Assembly (NCBI RefSeq): GCF_016587355.1 | Contig: NZ_BNJF01000005.1 | Location: 332,926 to 396,925, forward strand | Direction: 5' to 3' | DNA from: Ktedonospora formicarum | GTDB taxonomy: Bacteria; Chloroflexota; Ktedonobacteria; Ktedonobacterales; Ktedonobacteraceae | Length of the DNA: 64,000 bases | In this document: positions 58,152-64,000 of the stretch, piece by piece | Numbering within the stretch: the stretch's first letter is position 1 | How the letters are laid out: every line of letters begins with the position of its first letter | The notes under the pieces: model-generated | Told to the model about the DNA's origin: nothing | The model's database searches: none | Seen by the model: only the letters and a program-made list of their open reading frames with translations | Translations under genes and position numbers: made by a program

Positions 58152-59669
58152 TCATTTTTTGTTATCGCAAGTTAACTCCGGTTTGGCGGCACCTTCTGGT
58201 TGCAGGGGGAGGTAGACCTCAAAGAGGGAGCCTGAGCCGATGGTGCTATGGACACGGATCTCGCCGTGGTGCGTCTGGACGATCCATTGAGCTATCGCGA
58301 GTCCCAGCCCGGTTCCCCCTGGCTCCTCGGTCCCTTTCTGCGTGCGAGCTTTGTCCACGCGATAGAAGCGGTCGAATAGGAAGGGGAGATGATCACTAGC
58401 GATGCCGGGTCCGTCGTCCCGCACGCGCGCGACTGCCCTCTCTCCCTCGCGAGCCAGTTCTACATGAACATGTTTGCCAATGCCACTTGTGTACTTAATG
58501 GCATTCTCAATCAGGTTGGTAAGCATACTTCCCAGGTGGTGAGGGTCGCCCTGGACGATTAATTCTGGCAATTCTCCTGTCGAGATGGTGATATCCTTAC
58601 GCTGAGCGAGGGGGAGCAGCCGCTCGACACTGGCGAGCGCGATATCGCTCAGGTCTACCTCCTCCTGTTGCAAGGCAATTTGTCCCGCGTCCGCACGCGC
58701 CAGGAGAAGCAGACTATTGACGATAGCAGCCATTTGTTCATTCTCTACCTGGATTTGCTCAAGGGCCTGCTGATACTCCTCGGGGGTGCTCGCCTGGGTG
58801 AGTGCCTGATTGATCTCCAGATTGATGATTGTCAGGGGGGTGCGTAGCTCATGGCTGGCATCGGCGGTGAAGCGGGCTTGCTGCTTAAAAGCTGCTTCCA
58901 GGCGTGCTAACATCTGGTCAAAGGTCGCGGCAAGTTCACCAAATTCGTCGCGGCGCTTGAGATTCAAGCGGCGGCGCAGGTCGGTCGCGTTAATCTCGTT
59001 CGCGGTGCGCGTAATCATCTTCACGGGTCGCAGCGACTTGCCAGCCAGCCAGTAGCCTCCGATGGCGGCAACAAGCAGCCCCATAAAGCCATGCCACATC
59101 CAAATAGTGACAATAGGAATCGAAAAACTATGGGGCAGGCCCACGAAGAGGACCCCGACTCGCTCCTGCCCATTAAGCACTGGCGTCATCAAGATACGAT
59201 AACCGGGCTCAGAATGCCAGTTCCACGACCACCCTCGACGCTCACCAGATGACGAAGAACCCTGATCAGGGATACTGATATCGAAGAGGGTCTGATTGCC
59301 CTCAGCCCTCATCTGAAGTTGCTGAATAATATTCGCTGGTAATGTACCACGCATATCTAGCATTGTCGTATCGGGTTCGAGCAAGAGCACAAATTCATTG
59401 GAAGAGAGCTGGACCGTTTGTGTGTTGGGTTGTACGTTCCGCAGCAAAGCCGTGCGATAAACATCGCGCAATTGCTGGGCGTCCTGGTAGAGCTGGGTAT
59501 CCAGGCGAGCATTGATGGCGTCTGAGCTTAGATAGGCCTGTGTTCCGTAGAGACTGCCGCCGAAAAGACACATCAGAAACGCGATGAACGCGAGATACCA
59601 GAGGGTCAGGCGCAATCTGACGCTAGAGAAGAAGAAGGCACAAGAGGTGAGAAAGGAGCGCGATTTCAT
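58152..59669 (-). CDS. sensor histidine kinase
   Basis: A 505-residue membrane kinase: helix 1 (about 20-42), an extracytoplasmic sensing region of about 145 residues, helix 2 (about 190-210), HAMP linker (SLRPVKMITRTANEINATDLRRRL), H-box FTADASHELRTPLTIINLEI with the phosphorylated His, N-box LIENAIKYTSG, G1 VRDDGPGI, F-box LFDRFYRVDKART, G2 GTGLGLAI. It is the second gene of a two-gene minus-strand unit; its start overlaps the end of the response regulator by 4 bases (translational coupling). The ligand is unknown. No regulated gene is obvious, but a membrane protein lies upstream on the other strand. Confidence 0.95.
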   Translation of the reverse strand: MKSRSFLTSCAFFFSSVRLRLTLWYLAFIAFLMCLFGGSLYGTQAYLSSDAINARLDTQLYQDAQQLRDVYRTALLRNVQPNTQTVQLSSNEFVLLLEPDTTMLDMRGTLPANIIQQLQMRAEGNQTLFDISIPDQGSSSSGERRGWSWNWHSEPGYRILMTPVLNGQERVGVLFVGLPHSFSIPIVTIWMWHGFMGLLVAAIGGYWLAGKSLRPVKMITRTANEINATDLRRRLNLKRRDEFGELAATFDQMLARLEAAFKQQARFTADASHELRTPLTIINLEINQALTQASTPEEYQQALEQIQVENEQMAAIVNSLLLLARADAGQIALQQEEVDLSDIALASVERLLPLAQRKDITISTGELPELIVQGDPHHLGSMLTNLIENAIKYTSGIGKHVHVELAREGERAVARVRDDGPGIASDHLPFLFDRFYRVDKARTQKGTEEPGGTGLGLAIAQWIVQTHHGEIRVHSTIGSGSLFEVYLPLQPEGAAKPELTCDNKK

Positions 59670-60358
59670 GCCTCCTCCTGCTTTTGCTTTGGAGCATCAA
59701 GGCGATAGCCAACGCCACGGATGGTATTCAACTGCTGGACCGCGAATGGCGCGTCAATCTTACGTCTGAGACGGCGCACGTAGACATCGATGACGTTGGA
59801 GTTACACTCAAAGTCATAGTTCCAGATGTGTTGCTCAATCATATCGCGCGTTACGACCTGATTGGGATGGTACATGAAATATTCAAGCAGAGCAAACTCG
59901 CGTGGCGTGAGTTCAATGGGTGTTCCCTCGCGCTCGACGGTATGGGTTACAGGATCAACAACCAGACTTCCCGCGACCAGCCTCCCACTTTTAAAGGGCT
60001 GTTGACGGCGTAGCAGGGCCCGCAGGCGCGCGAGAAGTTCACGCATAGCGAAGGGCTTGATTAGATAATCGTCCGCGCCACAGTCCAGCCCTTGCACGCG
60101 ATCATCCACTCCATCGCGTGCCGTGAGTAGAAGAATGGGAATATGGATGCGGCGGCGGCGTAGCTCGCGACAGACTTCAAGACCATCCTTCTTTGGTAAC
60201 AGGATATCCAGAATGATAAGGTCATAGGGCGTCAACTCGGCGAGGTCTTGCCCCTCCTGCCCGTCATAGGCCGTGTCCACACTATACCCCTCATGCGCCA
60301 GGTTAGTTTTTAATGAATTGCTGAGGCGGTAGTTGTCCTCGACGACCAGTATTCGCAT
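59666..60358 (-). CDS. OmpR-family response regulator
   Basis: A 230-residue two-domain regulator. The receiver domain (MRILVVEDNYRLSNSLKTNLAHEGYSVDTAYDGQEG, phospho-acceptor Asp51 in LIILDILLPKKDG, Lys in DYLIKPFAMREL) is followed by a winged-helix DNA-binding domain (LTPREFALLEYFMYHPNQVVTRDMIEQHIWNYDFECNSNVIDVYVRRLRRKI). It works with the histidine kinase that overlaps it by 4 bases. It is divergent from the membrane-protein gene at 60683; the gap contains a long perfect hairpin. Confidence 0.95.
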   Translation of the reverse strand: MRILVVEDNYRLSNSLKTNLAHEGYSVDTAYDGQEGQDLAELTPYDLIILDILLPKKDGLEVCRELRRRRIHIPILLLTARDGVDDRVQGLDCGADDYLIKPFAMRELLARLRALLRRQQPFKSGRLVAGSLVVDPVTHTVEREGTPIELTPREFALLEYFMYHPNQVVTRDMIEQHIWNYDFECNSNVIDVYVRRLRRKIDAPFAVQQLNTIRGVGYRLDAPKQKQEEA

Positions 60359-60425
60359 ATGCTCGCGCTCCTATTATGTCTCTGTCTATACATGTGTCCA
60401 TATCCCTACCTGGCTGAGACCTCTC

Positions 60426-60527
60426 AGCGCTAGAGCGCTTCATAGGGGTCAAGGGTGTCGGCGGGTTTGCCATCGGCAAACCCGCCGACACCCTTGACCC
60501 TTGCGAGCCACCGCAGGCGGCGAGGGG
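60426..60527. repeat. composite repeat with a perfect 26-bp inverted repeat in the middle
   Basis: AGCGCT-AG-AGCGCT (60426-60439), then 26-base arms at 60446-60471 and 60475-60500 around ATC, then GCCACC-GCA-GGCGGC and GAGGGG (60507-60527). The flanks match the repeat at 35092; the central hairpin is unique. It lies upstream of both neighbouring genes, so it is not a simple terminator. Nothing else is seen in 60359-60682. Confidence 0.85.
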
Positions 60528-60682
60528 TCTTTATTGCACTCTACTCTGTAACCATATTATGGCATAAGAAGATGACAAAACGGTGACAGAATCAGGGCGA
60601 AATATTCATGGCCCTGTCATTCGCTCCGGGTACACTGTGCATACATTCGAACTCATGCATAGGGAAGAAAGGTATAGCACAA

Positions 60683-61093
60683 ATGATTGCGGTAAAAACT
60701 TTACACTGGATAGGTGGTCTGGTAGGTCTTATAGCGCTGCTCCTGGGGCTGTCGTACTGGATCTTTCAGGCCAATGTCATATCATTCCATATGCTCGCGG
60801 GCCTGCTGGTGACGCTCTCAATGCTCATCCTGGGAATTATTCTTGCCTTTACCAAGGGCTGCCGGGTGCTGGGAATCGTAGGCATCGTGTACGCGCTGAT
60901 CCTGCCCATTTTCGGGATGTCCCAAATGACTCTTCTGGTTGGTGATCTGCACTGGCTGATTCGGGTCGCGCATCTGCTGGTGGGCCTGGGCGCGCTCGCG
61001 ATTATTGGTTTCATGGGAAGGAACTTCCTGAAAGTTAGAGGTCACAAACAACCTCAGGTTGCCGTCTCGGGCATATCAACCACTCAGGAGTAA
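60683..61093 (+). CDS. four-helix membrane protein of unknown function
   Basis: A 136-residue integral membrane protein with four hydrophobic segments (about 8-28, 35-56, 62-80 and 92-115) and a polar tail. Histidines lie in or beside helices (TLHWIGG, SFHMLAG, DLHWLIRVAHLLVG), a pattern seen in small heme- or quinone-associated membrane proteins, but no family is recognised. GAAAGG precedes the ATG at 60683. The next gene follows at 61099 with 5 bases between, so they are probably translated together. Regulation by the divergent two-component system is possible. Confidence 0.7.
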   Translation: MIAVKTLHWIGGLVGLIALLLGLSYWIFQANVISFHMLAGLLVTLSMLILGIILAFTKGCRVLGIVGIVYALILPIFGMSQMTLLVGDLHWLIRVAHLLVGLGALAIIGFMGRNFLKVRGHKQPQVAVSGISTTQE

Positions 61094-61098
61094 AGGTG

Positions 61099-61449
61099 AT
61101 GTGGCAAACCATCTGCTTCTGCCCACCTGGAATGCTGGAGGACGAGCGACATCACTTCCTTGACCTGTATGGTCGCTACATCCAGTCGGGAAAGCATGGG
61201 GCGCAGGAGATCAATCAGGTTGATCTGGGGCTCTCCTTTCTCTCCCTGCTCACACCGGACGAAGCCCTCACAGTCTTGCAGGAGCGGCGCGAGCTCATCA
61301 CGCGTTCGCAAGAGTGGTTAGAGTGCCAGGATCAGAGTAATGATGTGATGCACATGCTCACGCTTGACCATATAGGCACCATGCTAGAGGCCGAGCGATC
61401 CTGGCTTGAGCGCTCAATCCGCCACCTCCGCATCTCCGCCCTAATCTAA
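61099..61449 (+). CDS. PadR-effector-like helical protein without DNA-binding domain
   Basis: A 116-residue helical protein, probably co-translated with the membrane protein upstream (5 bases apart, AAAGGTG before the ATG). The sequence DLGLSFLSLLTPDEALTVLQERRELITRSQEWLE resembles the C-terminal dimerisation domain of PadR-like regulators (a FLxLLSPEExLxLLxxRxxxL pattern), and the next helices (LDHIGTMLEAERSWLERSIRHLR) fit it too. The usual N-terminal winged helix is absent. It might pair with a full PadR regulator elsewhere as an anti-regulator. The resemblance is by pattern only. Confidence 0.5.
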   Translation: MWQTICFCPPGMLEDERHHFLDLYGRYIQSGKHGAQEINQVDLGLSFLSLLTPDEALTVLQERRELITRSQEWLECQDQSNDVMHMLTLDHIGTMLEAERSWLERSIRHLRISALI

Positions 61450-61528
61450 AATGTTTCGCGAAAACAAATAAATGGTGTAGATGGACTTCAATGTTTTCAC
61501 GGTAACAGCAACAATAGTGCTTAGAGGG

Positions 61529-61563
61529 CATATAGAGGCGCAGAGCTTGAGCCTGCGCCGCCT
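61529..61563 (-). repeat. CTACATATG-family repeat, GGCGCAG-arm type
   Basis: On the minus strand: GGCGCAG, GCTCAAGC, bulged T, CTGCGCC, TCTATATG. It ends 3 bases before the stop codon of the sulfite-oxidase-like gene. Confidence 0.8.
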
Positions 61564-61565
61564 CT

Positions 61566-62656
61566 CTATCGTATAGTGACATGGATGCGATGCCAGGCGT
61601 TATTGGCGTAGCCTTTGAGATTCCACACCTGGCGTCTGTCGGCTGGTTGCTTGCGACCAGCGGTATCGTAGGCGCGAACGCAGAGCATATGCTCTCCCTT
61701 CGGGAGGTCGACTGTATGCTCCCAGAAGCACCAGGACCAGGGGTCGGCGCGCTCGGTAATGCGCGCATTTGTCCAGGTAACACCTCGATCAGTGGAGATC
61801 TCGACACGTTCAATGGGATGGCTTCCACCAGTCATGGCATAACCGCGTATGGAGAGCGGTCCCGCCGGGAGGGTCTCGCCGTTCTCAGGCACACATATGA
61901 CCGAGTTCAGGGGAGGGCTTCGAGTGTTTGGCCCTGGCTCGCGTCAGCCTTTGCTGCCTCGGTGACATAGGAGGGGAAGAGCTTATAGGATTTGGCCTGG
62001 AAGTAGTTATGTGAGGGCTCGCTCTGGAGGGTGATCGCGCCTAGCCATTTGACGCTGCGCGCGCCAATATAGCCGGGAACGATGACGCGCAGGGGAGCGC
62101 CATGTTCAGGAGTGAGCGGCTGATCATTCATCTCATAGGCCAGTAGCACTTCAGGGGAAAGGGCCTTCTCAAGCGCGATAGAACTACCGAAGCCAACCTG
62201 TTCGTCATCCTTCAAAACCTCGTCCAGACCAGCGAAGGCTACGTAACGGGCCTCCGGCTCGATCTCTGCCGCCGCCAGGACGTCGCGCAGGGCGACGCCG
62301 CGCCAGATGGCGTTGCTAATGGGTTCGCCGCCCCAGAGAAGTTCGCCTGGGATGGGGCGTAGCTCTGCCAGTTCTTTGCGGCGGCTACCTGTGCATTGCA
62401 GTGTCGCCATGACCGTATAGCTGGGGAAGCGATTACGTAGCTCCGCGAGCGAGAGCTCTAAATAGTTGCGCACGTTGCCCGTGATATGCAGACGGTAGCT
62501 CTCGCTATCAATCGTGGGTGTATTGCCGTGGCTCCGGGCAAAGAAGCGTTCCTGTGGTGTAACAAATGAGCTACATAGCTGTGGCAGGGGCGTACCCGCG
62601 TTGTATGGCTGCTCCTGATAGACAATGCCGAGAGTGCGTGTAGATGGGTCGTTCAT
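61566..62656 (-). pseudogene. sulfite-oxidase-like molybdopterin enzyme with a frameshift
   Basis: A sulfite oxidase family protein. The first frame (62656 down to 61907) has the molybdopterin domain: RFFARSHGNTPTIDSESYRLHITG, TLQCTGSRR with the Mo-binding Cys88, GEPISNAIWRGVALRDVL, and APLRVIVPGYIGARSVKWLG. It then stops after QTLEALP. In the next frame the protein continues without loss: LNSVICVPENGETL, then IERVEISTDRGVTWTNARI, WSWCFWEHTVDLPKGEHMLCVRAYDTAGRKQP, the Mo-co dimerisation domain. The break is at GGGG (plus strand 61910-61913): one missing base. The restored length of about 363 residues is normal. Either an assembly error or a fresh mutation. No heme or export signal is seen. 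Confidence 0.87.
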
Positions 62657-62796
62657 GCTAGCCTTCTCCTTTATCCATCCCGCTTCTGGGGCTCTCCTGT
62701 CAGTGTTCGTGACATATACATATAAAGTATACTGTTGGCTTGCTAGCTATGCCTGTTCATTATAGAGAGAGCTTGCAGGGAAGGCTTGAGTTCTTT

Positions 62797-62829
62797 CATA
62801 TGTAGGTGCGGAGCTTCAGCCTCTTGGCA
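62797..62829 (-). repeat. decayed CTACATATG-family repeat
   Basis: On the minus strand GCTGAAGC, T and CTACATATG persist, but the arms (AAGAG against CCGCACC) no longer pair. The surrounding gap 62657-62912 holds no gene. Confidence 0.6.
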
Positions 62830-62912
62830 TTATGGATCGAGAGCGGACGAGCTTAGCCGCGCTCTAAGAGGATGAGTAAGCGCAGAGCATTTGCCTGCGC
62901 TTACTTTATTTA

Positions 62913-63959
62913 TTACCAGGACCAGACGCGAGCGTTGCTGAAGGCTGCTTCGGCGGGTGTGTGGTTGTCGTTGCCCGCGAAGACGCCAATCTGACCATGC
63001 CCATAGGCCGCGTCATTTGCCGTTACAAGCTTCTCTCCATTGACATATGCGCTTAATTGGTTGGCTTCAGCGACCACTGCTATCTGATTGTGCTTTCCAT
63101 AGCCTGCCTTGAAGGATGTTGCTCGCCCCTGGTGTAGCAAGTAGGCATCGTCGTCGGCTTTGCTCACATAGCGCTTGAGCATATAGGAGCCGTCCGCGTA
63201 GATTCGCAAATAATAGTATTTTGAGGCCGCACTATCGATAGCGCGGAAGATAATGCCGCCATAGTCCCCCTGAAGTAGAACCATGTCTACCTCGTAAGCG
63301 AAGTTCGTGAAGTTGGTGCCCTGGGCGATACAGGCATGGAAGTAGCCCTCAAGCGGCTGATAGGAATAGTATGCGCCCTGCTTAAACTGGCATGCGGCCC
63401 GATTCTCGTTCCAGCCCTCCTGCCAGTTTAGCGCCGTGCTTTGTTGTTGGAGCGTGTCATTGACGGCTAACGAGCCTCGACCACCATAGGGATTAGTTGG
63501 AGCGAGTAGTCCTGGCAGCAGGTAGAAGGTGCCACCCCCGACTACTAGCGCGACCAGGAGCGCACTCACCACGGCAACTAGCCACCGCTTTTTGGTCCAC
63601 CACGATGCTTGAATACGTTTTGGAAGGCTGGCGCTCTTCACCTTTTCAGAGGACGGGGTTAGCTTTTCGTAGGTGGTATGAGTTGTACTCAGAACGATGG
63701 GAACTGGCTCTGGCGGCTGTGGGTCTGCTATGAGTTGGGTCTCCTGTTCCTGCTCATCCTCTGATATCAGGTTCAATTCGATGGCGTTCTTGCCGAGCAG
63801 TTCGCATAGTTTCGTGCGAAAGTAGGGTGAAGGTAGGCTAAGGCCGCGCTCCCAGGCGCTTACGGTGTTTGGCGTCGTGCCAAGCTCTTGCGCCATCATT
63901 GCCTGGGACCAGCCTCGTATTGTACGTTCCTTTTTGAGAATCTGCGAAAATTCTAGCAT
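62913..63959 (-). CDS. membrane protein with XRE-type DNA-binding start and LamG-like outer domain
   Basis: A 348-residue protein from the ATG at 63959. An N-terminal XRE helix-turn-helix (LKKERTIRGWSQAMMAQELGTTPNTVSAWERGLSLP, residues 8-44) is joined through a polar linker to one membrane helix (RWLVAVVSALLVALVVGGGTFYLL) and an exterior domain (about 170-348) resembling LamG/DUF1080 jelly-rolls: YEVDMVLLQGDYGGIIFRAIDSAASKYYYLRIYADGSYML and ISAYVNGEKLV-like strands. This is a membrane-tethered transcription regulator design that could sense extracellular glycans. An upstream start at 63992 would place codons in the dyad 63975-63989, so I prefer 63959. Confidence 0.75.
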   Translation of the reverse strand: MLEFSQILKKERTIRGWSQAMMAQELGTTPNTVSAWERGLSLPSPYFRTKLCELLGKNAIELNLISEDEQEQETQLIADPQPPEPVPIVLSTTHTTYEKLTPSSEKVKSASLPKRIQASWWTKKRWLVAVVSALLVALVVGGGTFYLLPGLLAPTNPYGGRGSLAVNDTLQQQSTALNWQEGWNENRAACQFKQGAYYSYQPLEGYFHACIAQGTNFTNFAYEVDMVLLQGDYGGIIFRAIDSAASKYYYLRIYADGSYMLKRYVSKADDDAYLLHQGRATSFKAGYGKHNQIAVVAEANQLSAYVNGEKLVTANDAAYGHGQIGVFAGNDNHTPAEAAFSNARVWSW

Positions 63960-63974
63960 TTTTAGGCCCACAAT

Positions 63975-63989
63975 GACATATTTTATGTC
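63975..63989. promoter_or_regulatory. dyad upstream of the XRE-type gene
   Basis: GACATA-TTT-TATGTC, 6-bp arms, flanked on both sides by a direct repeat CCACAATGA. It is 15 bases from the start codon and may be the autoregulatory site. The window ends nearby. Confidence 0.6.
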
Positions 63990-64000
63990 CACAATGAGTG

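Overview
The window reads like a chromosome segment of a large-genome, filamentous soil-type Chloroflexota bacterium, most likely of the Ktedonobacteria. This is inferred from gene content and style, not proven. It combines a primary sigma factor with an acidic N-terminus, a proline-rich LCP cell-wall ligase, F420-type redox enzymes, heme A synthase, many one-component regulators with divergent targets, loosely packed single-gene units, and intergenic gaps full of short structured repeats. No tRNA, rRNA, CRISPR array or intact transposase was seen.

Layout. 1-3.4 kb: tail of a PadR-like regulator, sigma-70 factor on the minus strand, then a repeat-rich gap and a small secreted protein. 3.4-10.6 kb: PrsW-like protease, alpha/beta hydrolase, mercuric-reductase-like flavoprotein, a frameshifted SMP-30 gene, a DoxX-like protein and a GT-C glycosyltransferase. 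10.7-14.4 kb: YciI protein, a duplicated cassette (tiny membrane peptide plus degenerate M48-like membrane protein, one copy reduced to a remnant) and CtaA. 14.6-16.1 kb: a GC-rich foreign-looking gene and a Uma2 remnant. 16.1-19.9 kb: HSL-type esterase, SDR and benzoate-CoA-ligase-like enzyme. 20.3-23.8 kb: sugar ABC transporter (two permeases and binding protein, no ATPase) behind a 24-bp palindrome. 23.9-25.6 kb: two F420/FMN-type enzymes and a TetR regulator with a perfect operator. 25.9-30.9 kb: metallopeptidase-like protein, then LysR divergent from MmgE/PrpD plus a ComA-type phosphosulfolactate synthase homologue. 31-36 kb: GC-rich orphan, LCP protein, MerR regulator with a textbook 19-bp-spacer promoter, GyrI-like protein, and a free-standing micro-ORF of three NWVP pentapeptides. 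36-44 kb: GH2 glycosidase and AraC regulator (divergent), methyltransferase, HAD phosphatase, GC-rich D-aminoacylase, and a second methyltransferase behind what looks like a leader-peptide attenuator. 44-49 kb: membrane-anchored protein divergent from three phage-tail-like genes. 49-56 kb: YdeI, atypical SDR with divergent TetR, HD phosphohydrolase, MetE-like protein and nucleotidyltransferase. 56-64 kb: DeoR regulator and GNAT, two-component system, membrane protein with a PadR-effector-like partner, frameshifted sulfite-oxidase-like gene, and an XRE/membrane/LamG-like protein.

The most unusual material is non-coding. One repeat family has about twenty copies of the form arm, GCTRAAGC, one bulged base, complementary arm, CTACATATG; the arms differ between copies yet stay complementary. 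A second family folds into a three-way junction whose stems also change in a compensatory way. Paired inverted copies of the first family bracket short unrelated DNA three times, resembling non-autonomous mobile elements. Two small transcription units also stand out: the NWVP-repeat peptide (35953-36012) and the leader-peptide/terminator/antiterminator arrangement at 43017-43308. Several genes (14701-15465, 31261-31797, 40929-42536, 52661-53944) look GC-richer than their surroundings and suggest acquisition from actinobacteria-like donors.
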